Source of the DNA: Ignavibacteriota bacterium | Lineage (GTDB): Bacteria; Bacteroidota; Ignavibacteria; Kapaibacteriales; UBA2268 | Direction of reading: 5' to 3' | Assembly: GCA_024636855.1 (NCBI GenBank) | Contig: JAGXGG010000049.1 | Location: 84,362 to 124,107, forward strand | DNA: 39,746 nucleotides | In this document: positions 17,947-27,778 of the stretch, one piece after another | Position numbering within the stretch: the stretch's first letter is position 1 | Layout of the letters: every line of letters starts with the position of its first letter | The notes under the pieces: generated by a model | Database searches by the model: none | Seen by the model: the letters and a program-made list of their open reading frames with translations, nothing else | What the model was told of the DNA's origin: nothing | Position numbers and translations under genes: made by a program

Positions 17947-19251
17947 TTATTCTTGTGATAATGATTGAATTTCTTGATCAGATAATTCCCTATCAAATAT
18001 ATATACATCGTCAATAGCCCCATGAAAAGAACTCAATTGATCTTGTCTTCCACCAATAGAAGCATTGAAGTTAGAAAACTGTGGGTTTTGCATCCCACCG
18101 GCAGTATATACATTTTCACCATCTATATAAAAAGTGGCCGTACCTGCTTTAAAAGTCACAGCGATATGAATCCAAACTTCAGTATCAATTTCAATATTAT
18201 CAGTGGCTTTTAAGGTTGTACTATTTCCGTAAGTTCCTAGGAATAAATTGCGGCTTTTATTAATTCCAAATGTCCAAGAGGTTTTACCAGCTCCTGTACT
18301 TCCCCATTTAGAAATACAATCATAATTCCCCACTGATCCGTTTTCTCCAAGGGTTGGTAATGCTTTTATCCATAGTGCAATTGTGAATTGATTAGATAAT
18401 TGTATCGAAGTAGGTAATATGACTTTAGAATTAGAACCACTATTCCCTTGAAAACTAGCTGCATATTCAAAGTTATTTTTCCTGTCATTCACAAAAAAAA
18501 CATTTTGTATGCTACTTGCGTAGCTATTGGGTCCATAGTCAGTCGCGTTACCATCGAATTTCCAGTTCCCAATCATATTGGGTATATCAGTAATCACAGT
18601 TTCTTTAAAATTAAAACTAAAGGTATCGCTTATACTAAATGCATAATTATCCTTCGCAATAACATACCATTCAAATTTATCTATTCCATTTAGACTATAC
18701 TCATAATCCAAAGTTTTTGTAATCAAGTTATTACCAATTATTTGAAAATCTGAACCAACGATTCTAAAGAAAACATCGTATTTTAAACTATCATTGTCAA
18801 TGTCTTTGCATTCCCATGTAAATTTGATTTCTTTAACTCCTATATTAGCGCCATTTAATGGGTATGTCAGGGTCGGTTTGTTTGGTCTATTATTAGCCGA
18901 TTCGATAGAAGTAATAAATAATTCAATATCATTAGTTATTCTATCACTTACTTTAATCTTGGATGTATATGCTAAGTAATTCTTATGCTTAATATTCAAA
19001 TCATAAATATCTGGACTTATTTCAGGAAGTTCAAATTTACCATTCTCGTCACTCCTCGTTGTTGAGGTAATTGGGAATGTGCTAATGATAGCTCCACTTA
19101 CAGGTAAGTCTGTTGCAGCATCTATTATATACCCTTTGATATTTCCCTTTAATAAAGGCTCATTCTTTTCTGTCGGTGTTGTCGGGTTTTCATCGTCACC
19201 ACATGACGCAAGTATTAACAATAGTAAGGTTGATACAATAATTCTTTTCAT
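17947..19251 (-). CDS. LamG-domain lipoprotein, paralogue 3
   Basis: A 434-residue paralogue: signal MKRIIVSTLLLLILASC (Cys17) followed by acidic GDDENPT, a carboxypeptidase-regulatory-like domain (about 36-113, NIKGYIIDAATDLPVSGA), an Fn3-like domain (about 121-218) and LamG (about 226-432, with NWKFDGNATDYGPNSYAS, FTIALWIKA, WIHIAVTFKAG, FHGAIDDVYIF). It is the first gene of the minus-strand cluster and the most diverged at its N-terminus, so probably the oldest split. It is divergent from the EF-G gene at 19466. A weak CATCTTTG -7-like box lies 10-17 bases before its ATG on the minus strand, too weak to call. Confidence 0.85.
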   Translation of the reverse strand: MKRIIVSTLLLLILASCGDDENPTTPTEKNEPLLKGNIKGYIIDAATDLPVSGAIISTFPITSTTRSDENGKFELPEISPDIYDLNIKHKNYLAYTSKIKVSDRITNDIELFITSIESANNRPNKPTLTYPLNGANIGVKEIKFTWECKDIDNDSLKYDVFFRIVGSDFQIIGNNLITKTLDYEYSLNGIDKFEWYVIAKDNYAFSISDTFSFNFKETVITDIPNMIGNWKFDGNATDYGPNSYASSIQNVFFVNDRKNNFEYAASFQGNSGSNSKVILPTSIQLSNQFTIALWIKALPTLGENGSVGNYDCISKWGSTGAGKTSWTFGINKSRNLFLGTYGNSTTLKATDNIEIDTEVWIHIAVTFKAGTATFYIDGENVYTAGGMQNPQFSNFNASIGGRQDQLSSFHGAIDDVYIFDRELSDQEIQSLSQE

Positions 19252-19340
19252 AACACTAAATCCAAAGATGAATATCTTAATATACTAATTTAAGAAAATT
19301 AGAAATAAAGAAAAATTATTTAAAATAAATTGAAATTTGT

Positions 19341-19372
19341 TTTGTAGATTAAATGTTTTCTTCTTAATTTTG
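19341..19372 (+). promoter_or_regulatory. Bacteroidota-type promoter for the str operon
   Basis: TTTG at 19341-19344, 20 bases, then TAATTTTG at 19365-19372: a full match to the Bacteroidota -33/-7 consensus. Transcription would begin near 19378-19380, leaving a leader of about 86 bases before EF-G. The leader has two small hairpins (19387-19393 with 19408-19414; 19416-19422 with 19431-19437). Confidence 0.7.
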
Positions 19373-19380
19373 TTATCTGT

Positions 19381-19443
19381 ATGAAATCTCAAAAAGCAAA
19401 ATGTGTGTTTGAGAATTCTAAACATAAAAATTTAGAAAAATAA
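19381..19443 (+). CDS. Possible leader peptide upstream of EF-G
   Basis: A 20-codon frame, [20 protein letters not shown], begins one or two bases after the predicted transcription start and ends 22 bases before EF-G. It is rich in lysine (six of twenty) and overlaps the two leader hairpins. With no Shine-Dalgarno site it would have to be read as a leaderless mRNA. A frame of this size can occur by chance, so this is a low-confidence call. Confidence 0.2.
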   Translation: MKSQKAKCVFENSKHKNLEK

Positions 19444-19465
19444 AAAATTTCGTAGGTCTATTAAA

Positions 19466-21556
19466 ATGTTTAATATTGAAAAACTTCGTAATATTGGTAT
19501 AGCTGCTCATATTGATTCTGGTAAAACAACAGTTTCTGAGCGTATATTATTCTATACTGGTAAAATTCACAAAATTTCTGAAGTTCGTGGTAAAGATGGT
19601 GTCGGTGCTAAAATGGACAGCATGGAGCTGGAAAGAGAAAAAGGTATCACTATCCAATCTGCTGCTACTTTCTGTGAGTGGAAAGGTTATTCTATAAACG
19701 TTATTGATACTCCAGGTCACATTGACTTCACAGTTGAGGTAGAGCGTTCACTTAGAGTGTTGGACGGTGCTGTGTTAGTGCTTTGTTCAGTGGCTGGTGT
19801 TCAATCACAATCAATAACTGTTGATAGACAAATGCGTCGTTATGGTGTTCCTCGTCTTGCATTTATCAATAAATGTGATAGATCTGGTGCAAACCCTGAC
19901 AGAGTTATAGGTCAACTTAAAGACAAGTTGAAACATAACCCTGTACAGATTACGATGGAAGTTGAACTAGAAGATAAATTCAATGGTATTATTGACCTAT
20001 TGAAAATGAAAGCTCTTTACTTTGAAGGTGATGATGGTGAGATAATTGTTGAAAAGGAAATCCCTGAAGACAAATTAGCTCGTGCAAAAGAGAAAAGAGT
20101 AAAAATGATTGAGTCTTTAGCGGACTACAATGATGAGATTGCAGAAAAATTCTTGATGGAAGAAGACTTTACAATAGAAGAATTACAATTAGCGATTAGA
20201 AAGGCTACTATTTCTCAAGATATTACTCCAGTTTTAGTTGGTACGGCACTTAAAAATCAAGGTGTTCAAACTTTATTGGATGCTGTAGTTGACTATTTGC
20301 CAAATCCGAAAGAAGTAGAAAACTTTGCTTTAGATTTAGATCAAGAAGAGAAAAAAGTTCCTTTAGATATTAATCCTGATAAGCCTCTTGTGGCTTTAGC
20401 TTTCAAATTAGAAGATGGCCAATTTGGTCAACTTACTTATATGAGAATATATCAAGGTGTATTGACGAAAGGTGAAAACATATTTAATACAAGTACTGAT
20501 AAGAAATTTAAAATACCTAGATTGGTAAGAATGCACTCAGACGAAATGGTAGAGATTGAAACAGCTCAAGCTGGTGATATCGTAGCTACTTTTGGTATTG
20601 ATTGTGCATCTGGAGATACTTTTGGTGACGGCAAATTGCATTACTCAATGGAGACAATGTATATTGCTAATCCTGTTATTGAATTAACAGTAAAACCTAA
20701 AGATAAAGCTGGTCAAGTGAATTTCTCTAAAGCATTAAACAGATTTACTAAAGAAGATCCTACATTCCAAGTTGCTCGTGATGACGAATCTGGAGATACA
20801 ATCATCAAAGGAATGGGTGAGCTTCACTTAGAAATCTACATAGAAAGAATAAAACGTGAGTTTAAAACTGATGTAATAGTAGGTGAACCTAAAGTAGCTT
20901 ATAGAGAGGCAATTAGTATGCCTATCGATTATGATTATACACATAAGAAGCAATCGGGTGGTTCTGGACAATATGCTCGTATAGCGGGTAGATTTGAGCC
21001 AATGGAAGCAAGTGCTGAAGAATCTTATTTATTTGAAAACAAGATTGTCGGTGGTTCTGTTCCTAGAGAATATATACCAGCTGTAGATAAAGGTTTCCAA
21101 GAGCAACTAAAAGAAGGTGTTCTGATTGGTCAGCCAGTAGTTGGTGTGAAAGCATTATTGAATGATGGTTCTACTCACGCAGTTGACTCTTCTGATGGTG
21201 CATTTAAAATTGCAGCTAAAGCTGCTATTAGAGAATCTCTAAGAAAAGCTGGTCCAGTAATCTTAGAACCAATAATGAAATTAGAAACTAGCTGTCCTGA
21301 AGAGTTCCAAGGGGTTGTAATTGGTCAAATCAACCAAAGACGTGGTTTGATTCTTACAACAACAATGGATGCTACTTATGTAGTTGTTGAAGCTGAGGTT
21401 CCTTTGAAGGAAATGTTTGGTTATTCAACTGACTTACGTTCAGCTACACAAGGTAAAGGAGAATTTACAATGGAATTCGCTAAGTATGAGAGAGTTCCTA
21501 AGTCAGTTCAAGAAGAAATTATTAGAGCTTACGAAGAGCAAGAAGCTCAAAAATAA
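19466..21556 (+). CDS. fusA: Elongation factor G, spdEFG1/mitochondrial EFG1-like
   Basis: A 696-residue translational GTPase that drives translocation on the ribosome. G motifs: AHIDSGKT (14-21), DTPGH, NKCD. The switch region reads [20 protein letters not shown] then GITIQSAAT, the signature of spdEFG1 and mitochondrial EFG1 rather than of the classic bacterial EF-G. The domain IV tip, near residues 491-505, keeps the translocation motif [13 protein letters not shown]. The end, [16 protein letters not shown] then a short helix, also fits EFG1. It opens the str operon under its own promoter, before rpsL, reversing the usual rpsL-rpsG-fusA order for this copy. A second, different EF-G is at 22560. 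Subfamily assignment is from motifs, not a tree. Confidence 0.93.
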   Translation: MFNIEKLRNIGIAAHIDSGKTTVSERILFYTGKIHKISEVRGKDGVGAKMDSMELEREKGITIQSAATFCEWKGYSINVIDTPGHIDFTVEVERSLRVLDGAVLVLCSVAGVQSQSITVDRQMRRYGVPRLAFINKCDRSGANPDRVIGQLKDKLKHNPVQITMEVELEDKFNGIIDLLKMKALYFEGDDGEIIVEKEIPEDKLARAKEKRVKMIESLADYNDEIAEKFLMEEDFTIEELQLAIRKATISQDITPVLVGTALKNQGVQTLLDAVVDYLPNPKEVENFALDLDQEEKKVPLDINPDKPLVALAFKLEDGQFGQLTYMRIYQGVLTKGENIFNTSTDKKFKIPRLVRMHSDEMVEIETAQAGDIVATFGIDCASGDTFGDGKLHYSMETMYIANPVIELTVKPKDKAGQVNFSKALNRFTKEDPTFQVARDDESGDTIIKGMGELHLEIYIERIKREFKTDVIVGEPKVAYREAISMPIDYDYTHKKQSGGSGQYARIAGRFEPMEASAEESYLFENKIVGGSVPREYIPAVDKGFQEQLKEGVLIGQPVVGVKALLNDGSTHAVDSSDGAFKIAAKAAIRESLRKAGPVILEPIMKLETSCPEEFQGVVIGQINQRRGLILTTTMDATYVVVEAEVPLKEMFGYSTDLRSATQGKGEFTMEFAKYERVPKSVQEEIIRAYEEQEAQK

Positions 21557-21584
21557 TAAATTTATAGAAAAATGTCGAAATAGT

Positions 21585-21615
21585 TTTGAGATTGCAAATA
21601 AAACTATTAACTTTG
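21585..21615 (+). promoter_or_regulatory. Bacteroidota-type promoter upstream of rpsL
   Basis: TTTG at 21585-21588, exactly 19 bases, then TAACTTTG at 21608-21615, a full consensus match. It lies in the 105-base gap after the first EF-G gene and would start transcription near 21622, about 40 bases before rpsL. It lets the ribosomal genes be expressed apart from the EF-G upstream. Confidence 0.75.
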
Positions 21616-21661
21616 CATCCTCTATTTAATACGGCAATAAAAAAAATAACGGAGAACTTTA

Positions 21662-22033
21662 GTGCCTACTATAAGTCAATTAGTCAGAAAAGGAAGAAAG
21701 AAGCAGATCAAGAAAAGTAAATCTGCTGCTTTGGTGAATTGTCCCCAAAGAAAAGGTGTTTGTACTAGAGTGTATACTACTACACCTAAGAAACCAAACT
21801 CTGCGCTTAGAAAAGTAGCTCGTGTTAGACTAACTTCTGGTTTTGAAGTTTCCGCTTATATTGGCGGTGAAGGTCATAACTTACAAGAGCACTCTATAGT
21901 AGTTGTTAGAGGTGGTAGAGTAAAAGATTTACCAGGTGTTAGGTATCACATCGTTAGGGGTACTGCTGATACACAAGGTGTAGAAGGAAGAAAACAAGGT
22001 CGTTCTAAATACGGCACTAAAAAACCTAAGTAA
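21662..22033 (+). CDS. rpsL: 30S ribosomal protein S12
   Basis: A 123-residue uS12, which sits at the decoding centre and monitors codon-anticodon pairing. The conserved [16 protein letters not shown] loop and [13 protein letters not shown] loop are intact, with the lysines whose change gives streptomycin resistance in other bacteria still present. The start is GTG at 21662 ([12 protein letters not shown] follows), preceded by GGAG. It has its own promoter and is 13 bases before rpsG. Confidence 0.97.
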   Translation: MPTISQLVRKGRKKQIKKSKSAALVNCPQRKGVCTRVYTTTPKKPNSALRKVARVRLTSGFEVSAYIGGEGHNLQEHSIVVVRGGRVKDLPGVRYHIVRGTADTQGVEGRKQGRSKYGTKKPK

Positions 22034-22046
22034 ATAAAGAATTGAA

Positions 22047-22514
22047 ATGAGAAAGAAACAAGCAGAAAAACGTAGGATAAATCCTGATCCTCAATACAAT
22101 GATTTGATAGTTGCAAAATTTATCAATATCATTATGGATGATGGTAAAAAAGCAGTTGCAAGTAAATTAGTTTACAAAGCTTTCACTGAAGTTGGTGAAA
22201 AGACTGAAAAGAACCCTCTAGAAGTATTTAGAGAAGCTTTGACTAATGTTGCACCTATGCTAGAAGTAAAGTCACGTAGAGTGGGTGGCGCAACTTATCA
22301 AGTACCTCAAGAAGTTAGAGAGGATAGAAGAGTTGCTTTGGCTTTACGTTGGATTAAATCATTCTCGTCTGCTCGTAGAGAAAAATCAATGGCTAGTAAA
22401 TTAGCTAACGAAATCATAGCAGCTTCAAAAGGTGAAGGTGCTTCTGTTAAGAGAAGAGAAGATATGCATAGAATGGCCGAAGCTAATAAAGCATTCGCTC
22501 ATTTTAGATGGTAA
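22047..22514 (+). CDS. rpsG: 30S ribosomal protein S7
   Basis: A 155-residue uS7 that nucleates assembly of the 16S 3' domain and lines the E site; in E. coli it also represses the str operon. Family segments [42 protein letters not shown] and [20 protein letters not shown] are all visible. It sits 13 bases after rpsL and 45 before the second EF-G gene. Length is typical, with nothing odd. Confidence 0.97.
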   Translation: MRKKQAEKRRINPDPQYNDLIVAKFINIIMDDGKKAVASKLVYKAFTEVGEKTEKNPLEVFREALTNVAPMLEVKSRRVGGATYQVPQEVREDRRVALALRWIKSFSSARREKSMASKLANEIIAASKGEGASVKRREDMHRMAEANKAFAHFRW

Positions 22515-22559
22515 TCTGAATTTATTGTTCTTTGAAATCTTTAAAAGAAAAAAACTGAA

Positions 22560-24599
22560 ATGCCAAGAACTGTTCCTATAGAGAAAGTTAGAAATATTGG
22601 AATTATGGCACACATTGATGCTGGTAAAACTACAACTACCGAACGCATCTTGTTTTATACTGGCTATCTTCATAAGATAGGCGAAGTTGATGAAGGTACT
22701 GCTTTCATGGACTTTATGGAACAAGAGAAAGAAAGAGGTATTACGATACAATCTGCTGCGATTCCTACTGAATGGAAGGGGAACAAGATTAATATTATTG
22801 ATACTCCGGGTCACGTAGATTTTACTGCTGAGGTGCAACGCTCACTTAGAGTTTTAGATGGTGCGATTGCTGTATTTTGTGGAGTTGGTGGTGTTGAACC
22901 GCAAACAGAAACTGTATGGCGTCAAGCTGATGAATATCATGTTCCTAGAATAGCTTATGTAAATAAGATGGATAGATTAGGGGCTGATTTTGATAAAGCT
23001 GTTCTCTCAATCAAAGAGAAGCTAAAAGCTAATCCTATTCCAGTTCAGTATCCTATTGGTGCTGAAGATAATTTCGAAGGGATTATTGATTTGATTGAAA
23101 TGGTTGCTTACAAATATGATATACCATCTTATGGTGCAAAGTTTGAAAAAATTGAAATACCAGCTAATCTAGTTAGTAAATGCGAAGAGTTAAGAGGGAA
23201 TCTACTTGAGTCTGTTGCTGAACAAAGTGAAGAGCTATTAGAAAGTTATCTTGAAAATGGTGATTTGACAATAGATGAAATTAAATCTGGAATTAGAAAA
23301 GGTGTTTTGAATCTAACTATTATACCAGTTCACGTTGGTTCATCTTTAAAGAATGTTGGAGTTCAACCTTTATTAGATGCAGTTATAGATTATCTTCCAT
23401 CTCCATTAGATGTAAAATACATGGATGGATTTGATATAGAAGATGAACAAAAGCATTTGACTAGAAAGCCTAATGATGAAGAAAGCTTTTCAGCATTAGC
23501 ATTTAAAGTTAATTCAGATCCTTTTGTAGGTAAAGTTACTTTTATTAGAGTATATTCAGGAGTATTAAAAGTTGGAGATTCTGTATTGAATCCAACTGAA
23601 GGAAAAAAAGAGAAAATCCTAAAGATACTTCAAATATTTTCTAATAAGAGAAATGAAATAGCTGAAGCTCATGCAGGTGATATAGTAGCAATACCATCAC
23701 TAAGGTTTACTAAAACAGGAGATACTCTTTGCGATAGTAAAAACCCGATAATGTATGAAAAAATTAACTTTTCTGAACCTGTGATAAATCAATCTTTGGA
23801 AGCAAAGACGACAGCAGATCAAGATAAGTTAGTTGAAGTTCTTGAAAAATTACAAATAGAAGACCCTACGTTTAAATACAAATATGATGAAGACAATGGT
23901 CAATTAATCATAAGTGGAGTAGGGGAGTTACATCTGGAGATAATAGTCGATAGATTAACTCGTGAATTCAAACTTCCTGTTCGAGTAGGTCAACCACAAG
24001 TTGCTTACAGAGAGTGTATCATAGATACAGTAGAGCAAGAAGCTGAATTTGACAGAGATTTATCCGGTAAGAAGCATTACGGGAAAGTTCTTTTAAAGTT
24101 AGAAATAAACGACAACTCCGAAACTGTTGAGTTTGAAAACAAAGTGGACAAAAAAGTTCCACTAGAGTATATTAAAGCTGCCGAATTAGGTTCGGTGCAG
24201 GCTCTTCAAGTCGGTCCTCATGGTTATCCTATGACAAAAGTAAAAATTACTTTGTTGGATATACACTTTGACTCCGATTTGACTACCGATTTAGGTAGTA
24301 AGCTAGCCGCATCAGCTGCTGTTAGAGAAGCAGCCCGCCAAGCAGGTACAAATATACTAGAACCAATATTTTTCGTAGAAGTAACAACACCAGAAGATTA
24401 TCTTGGTGATGTGATTGCTGATTTGAATTCCCGTCATGGTAGAATAGAAGGAATAAGTCAGAAAAACGATTTACAGATAGTGCGAGCACAAGCTCCACTA
24501 TCAAAAATGTTTGGATATGTAACCAAGCTAAGATCTGTTTCGCAAGGTAGAGCAAGTTATTCGATGAATTTCTCTCATTACGAAATAGTAAATAAATAG
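22560..24599 (+). CDS. fusA: Elongation factor G paralogue, spdEFG2/mitochondrial EFG2-like
   Basis: A 679-residue EF-G family GTPase. G motifs are intact: AHIDAGKT (17-24), DTPGH, NKMD. The switch region reads [18 protein letters not shown]. The domain IV tip near residues 497-510, where translocating EF-Gs carry H-K-x-Q-S-G-G, instead has [14 protein letters not shown], close to the mitochondrial EFG2 pattern LDRTLGDKRH. Mitochondrial EFG2 and spirochaete spdEFG2 work with ribosome recycling factor to split ribosomes and do not translocate. By that analogy this copy is likely a recycling factor in the place where most bacteria keep fusA (after rpsG, before tuf). The subfamily call is inference from motifs; membership of the EF-G family is certain. 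Confidence 0.92.
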   Translation: MPRTVPIEKVRNIGIMAHIDAGKTTTTERILFYTGYLHKIGEVDEGTAFMDFMEQEKERGITIQSAAIPTEWKGNKINIIDTPGHVDFTAEVQRSLRVLDGAIAVFCGVGGVEPQTETVWRQADEYHVPRIAYVNKMDRLGADFDKAVLSIKEKLKANPIPVQYPIGAEDNFEGIIDLIEMVAYKYDIPSYGAKFEKIEIPANLVSKCEELRGNLLESVAEQSEELLESYLENGDLTIDEIKSGIRKGVLNLTIIPVHVGSSLKNVGVQPLLDAVIDYLPSPLDVKYMDGFDIEDEQKHLTRKPNDEESFSALAFKVNSDPFVGKVTFIRVYSGVLKVGDSVLNPTEGKKEKILKILQIFSNKRNEIAEAHAGDIVAIPSLRFTKTGDTLCDSKNPIMYEKINFSEPVINQSLEAKTTADQDKLVEVLEKLQIEDPTFKYKYDEDNGQLIISGVGELHLEIIVDRLTREFKLPVRVGQPQVAYRECIIDTVEQEAEFDRDLSGKKHYGKVLLKLEINDNSETVEFENKVDKKVPLEYIKAAELGSVQALQVGPHGYPMTKVKITLLDIHFDSDLTTDLGSKLAASAAVREAARQAGTNILEPIFFVEVTTPEDYLGDVIADLNSRHGRIEGISQKNDLQIVRAQAPLSKMFGYVTKLRSVSQGRASYSMNFSHYEIVNK

Positions 24600-24643
24600 A
24601 AAACATAAACATTAAAAATAACAATTATTTATAGGAGCTAAAA

Positions 24644-25852
24644 ATGGCTAAAGAAAAATTCGACCGTAGTAAGCCCCACGTTAACGTTGGTACAATTGGT
24701 CACGTAGATCATGGAAAAACAACTTTAACTGCTGCTATCACTGTTTCACTAGCGAAAAAAGGACTAGGTGAAAAAAGAAGTTTTGATCAAATTGATAATG
24801 CACCTGAAGAAAAAGCTCGTGGTATAACTATTGCTTCTTCTCACGTAGAGTATGAAACTGAAGCTAGACACTATGCACACGTAGATTGTCCTGGTCACGC
24901 GGATTATGTTAAGAACATGATCACTGGTGCAGCACAGATGGATGGAGCTATTTTAGTTGTAGCTGCTACTGACGGACCTATGCCTCAAACTAGAGAGCAT
25001 ATTCTTTTAGCTCGTCAAGTTGGTGTTCCTAAGATGGTTGTATTTATGAATAAGATTGATATTGCTGATGAAGAATTAGCAGAATTAGTTGAAATGGAAG
25101 TAAGAGAGTTATTGACTTCTTATGATTTCCCGGGTGATGATATTCCAATTATCAAAGGATCTGCTTTACAAGCATTAACTGCTGGTACTGATGATTCAAC
25201 TACACCTGAAGATCCACGTTTTGGTTGCATATATGAATTAATGGAAGCCGTTGATACTTATATTCCAACTCCCGAAAGAGCTACTGACAAACCATTTTTG
25301 ATGCCAGTAGAGGACGTATTCTCTATCACTGGTCGTGGTACAGTAGGAACAGGAAGAATAGAAAGAGGAATCGTAAATGTGAACGATGAAGTAGAAATCG
25401 TAGGATTTGGTTTGAAAAAGAAAACAACTTGTACTGGAGTAGAGATGTTCCGTAAGTTGTTGGATCAAGGTCAAGCTGGTGATAACGTAGGTCTTTTACT
25501 TCGTGGTGTAGAGAAAGAAGAATTAGAAAGAGGAATGGTTATCTGTAAACCAGGTGCTATTACTCCTCACCACAAATTCACAGCACAAGTTTACGTATTG
25601 AAAAAAGAAGAAGGCGGACGTCACACTCCATTCTTCTCTGGTTACAGACCACAATTTTACTTCAGAACTACAGATGTTACAGGTTCATTGACACTTCCGG
25701 AAGGAACTGAGATGGTTATGCCTGGTGACAACCTAGATGCAATCAACATTGAACTAATCGCTCCAATCGCAATGGAAGAAGGTTTAAGATTTGCGATTCG
25801 TGAAGGCGGTAGAACTGTAGGTGCAGGCGTTGTAACTAAAATTGTTGAGTAA
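24644..25852 (+). CDS. tuf: Elongation factor Tu
   Basis: A 402-residue EF-Tu that delivers aminoacyl-tRNA to the A site as a GTP complex. GHVDHGKT (19-26), DCPGH and NKID make the GTP site. The switch I end reads [13 protein letters not shown], with ASS where NTA or NTS is most common. A short extra loop ([11 protein letters not shown]) lies near residue 190 in the G domain. Domains II and III are complete, ending [16 protein letters not shown] at 24633-24637, 6 bases before ATG, gives it one of the strongest ribosome sites in the window. It is the only tuf copy here, 29 bases before rpsJ. Confidence 0.98.
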   Translation: MAKEKFDRSKPHVNVGTIGHVDHGKTTLTAAITVSLAKKGLGEKRSFDQIDNAPEEKARGITIASSHVEYETEARHYAHVDCPGHADYVKNMITGAAQMDGAILVVAATDGPMPQTREHILLARQVGVPKMVVFMNKIDIADEELAELVEMEVRELLTSYDFPGDDIPIIKGSALQALTAGTDDSTTPEDPRFGCIYELMEAVDTYIPTPERATDKPFLMPVEDVFSITGRGTVGTGRIERGIVNVNDEVEIVGFGLKKKTTCTGVEMFRKLLDQGQAGDNVGLLLRGVEKEELERGMVICKPGAITPHHKFTAQVYVLKKEEGGRHTPFFSGYRPQFYFRTTDVTGSLTLPEGTEMVMPGDNLDAINIELIAPIAMEEGLRFAIREGGRTVGAGVVTKIVE

Positions 25853-25881
25853 TATACTCGCACAAACTATAGGTTTTAAAA

Positions 25882-26190
25882 GTGTCAACACAAAAAATAA
25901 GAATAAAGTTAAAGTCATACGATCATAATTTGATTGATAAATCTAGTGACAGAATCGTAAAAACTGTAAAGCAAACTGGTGCAGTGGTATCGGGTCCGAT
26001 ACCACTACCCACTTGCAAAACAATTTACACTGTTAACAGATCACCCCACGTAGATAAAAAATCACGTGAGCAATTTGAAACTAGAGTTCACAAAAGATTA
26101 ATTGACATATTTAGTTCTTCGCAAAAAACAGTAGATGCTCTGATGAAAATCGAGTTACCAGCTGGCGTAGATGTAGAAGTAAAGGTATAA
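25882..26190 (+). CDS. rpsJ: 30S ribosomal protein S10
   Basis: A 102-residue uS10 of the 30S head; it also acts as NusE, bridging ribosome or antitermination complexes to NusG. Motifs include [43 protein letters not shown] and the C-terminal [11 protein letters not shown]. The start is GTG at 25882. It directly follows tuf, so the str and S10 gene sets are probably one transcript; no terminator is seen between them. Confidence 0.97.
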   Translation: MSTQKIRIKLKSYDHNLIDKSSDRIVKTVKQTGAVVSGPIPLPTCKTIYTVNRSPHVDKKSREQFETRVHKRLIDIFSSSQKTVDALMKIELPAGVDVEVKV

Positions 26191-26199
26191 GGTTAGAAA

Positions 26200-26820
26200 A
26201 TGAAAGCTGCTATCCTTGGCAAGAAAAAAGGTATGACAAGTTATTTTACTGAAAATGGTACTCACGTTCCATGTACAGTAGTAGAAGCTGGACCTTGCTA
26301 CGTAAGTCAAGTTAAAACTGACGAGACTGATGGTTACAATGCTGTTCAGATAACTTATGATGAGAAATCTGAAAAGAATGTTACTAAACCTTTGAAAGGT
26401 CATTTTGACAAAGCTGGTATTAAACCTGCTTATGTTCTTAAAGAATTTAGAAACTTGGAAGATGAACTAAAAGTAGGTGAAAGTCTAACTGTAGAACAAT
26501 TCCAACCTGGTGACTTAATTAAAGTTAAGGGAACATCGAAGGGAAAGGGTTTCCAAGGGGTTATGAAACGTTATAACTTCAAAGGTGTTGGTATGGCGAC
26601 TCACGGTCAAAAGAACAGACAAAGACACCCTGGTTCAATCGGTCAATCATCCGATCCTTCTAGAGTAATGAAGGGACTAAGAATGGCAGGAAGAATGGGT
26701 GGAGACACTGTTACAATTGCAAACATGGAAGTTGTTGACGTATTCCCTGATAAAAACATTATCCTTGTAAAAGGTAGCGTACCGGGTACACGTAACTCTT
26801 ATTTAGAAATTTACAAATAG
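26200..26820 (+). CDS. rplC: 50S ribosomal protein L3
   Basis: A 206-residue uL3, an early 23S-binding assembly protein whose loop reaches toward the peptidyl-transferase centre. Key segments are GKKKGMTSYF near the start, GKGFQGVMKRYNF, and the central loop MATHGQKNRQRHPGSIGQ followed by GRMGGDTVTI. The loop contains the glutamine that PrmB methylates in E. coli. It starts with ATG 9 bases after rpsJ and ends 10 bases before rplD. Confidence 0.97.
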   Translation: MKAAILGKKKGMTSYFTENGTHVPCTVVEAGPCYVSQVKTDETDGYNAVQITYDEKSEKNVTKPLKGHFDKAGIKPAYVLKEFRNLEDELKVGESLTVEQFQPGDLIKVKGTSKGKGFQGVMKRYNFKGVGMATHGQKNRQRHPGSIGQSSDPSRVMKGLRMAGRMGGDTVTIANMEVVDVFPDKNIILVKGSVPGTRNSYLEIYK

Positions 26821-26830
26821 GCATTTGAAA

Positions 26831-27454
26831 ATGCAAGCAGAAGTTTACAATAAAGATGGACAAAGCGCAGGTACGATTGACCTGAATAGCAGTATCTTTG
26901 GAATTACTCCAAATGAAGCAGCTATGCACATGGCAGTAGTATTTCACTTAGCTAACAAAAGACAAGGAACTAGAAAGACAAAGATCCGTTCTGAAGTTAG
27001 TGGTGGTGGGAAAAAGCCATGGAAACAAAAAGGTCGTGGAACTGCTCGTGCTGGTTCAACTAGATCACCTATATGGGTAGGTGGGGGAACAATACATGGT
27101 CCAAAGCCACAATTATTCCACAAGAAATTGAATAAAAAAGTTAATAGACTTGCTCGTCGTTCTGCTCTATCATCTAGAGTAGCTGAGAACAACTTTAAAA
27201 TAGTTGAAGACTTTAACTTAAATGAATTCAAAACAAAGGAAATAGCTAACGTTATTAAAAATCTACAATTGACTGATAACTCAATATTGTTCATAATTCC
27301 TGAACACAATGAGCATATCTTCAAATCTGCTAGAAATATTAACAAGCTAGATATCAAACCTGCTGATCAAATATCAACTTATGATATACTATCTCATAAG
27401 AAAATATTGTTATTCAAAGGGTCTATAGAAAAAATTGAACAAGTATTAAACTAA
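26831..27454 (+). CDS. rplD: 50S ribosomal protein L4
   Basis: A 207-residue uL4 that lines the polypeptide exit tunnel; in E. coli it also represses the S10 operon by attenuation. The extended tunnel loop is visible as RSEVSGGGKKPWKQKGRGTA then RAGSTRSPIWVGGG. I use the ATG at 26831 (MQAEVYN), since an in-frame TTG at 26825 would add only two residues. The C-terminal half, about residues 130-207, is AT-rich and less conserved, as usual for this family. Confidence 0.96.
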   Translation: MQAEVYNKDGQSAGTIDLNSSIFGITPNEAAMHMAVVFHLANKRQGTRKTKIRSEVSGGGKKPWKQKGRGTARAGSTRSPIWVGGGTIHGPKPQLFHKKLNKKVNRLARRSALSSRVAENNFKIVEDFNLNEFKTKEIANVIKNLQLTDNSILFIIPEHNEHIFKSARNINKLDIKPADQISTYDILSHKKILLFKGSIEKIEQVLN

Positions 27455-27463
27455 GATAATATT

Positions 27464-27760
27464 ATGGCTATAGTTTTAAAAAGACCGATAATTACCGAAA
27501 AAGGTATGTCACTTGCCGAAAGCAGACAATATGTGTTTGAAGTAGATACTAGATCTACTAAACCACAAATTAAAGATGCTGTCGAAGATATGTTCGAAGT
27601 CGTTGTAAGAAACGTAAGAACTCTTAAGGTAAAAGGTAAAGTGAAAAGAAGATTTACAAAGCAAGGTTTGCAAGTAGGTAGAACAAGTACTTACAAAAAA
27701 GCATACGTAACTCTGGCTGAAGGCCATGAAATAGAATTAGTTTCAGGTGCACAAGAATAA
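27464..27760 (+). CDS. rplW: 50S ribosomal protein L23
   Basis: A 98-residue uL23 at the tunnel exit, the docking site for signal recognition particle and trigger factor. Family features are LKRPIITEKGMSLAESRQYV, the FEVDTRSTKPQIKDAVEDMF helix, and the loop VKGKVKRRFTKQGLQVGRT before KKAYVTLAEG. It begins 9 bases after rplD and ends 18 before rplB. Size and motifs are ordinary. Confidence 0.96.
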   Translation: MAIVLKRPIITEKGMSLAESRQYVFEVDTRSTKPQIKDAVEDMFEVVVRNVRTLKVKGKVKRRFTKQGLQVGRTSTYKKAYVTLAEGHEIELVSGAQE

Positions 27761-27778
27761 AACAAAGATTGAATTACT

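Noticed and set aside
19252-19340. CATCTTTG as a promoter for the lipoprotein cluster
   Set aside because: It has a mismatch in the -7 box, has no TTTG 19-21 bases upstream, and would leave almost no leader.
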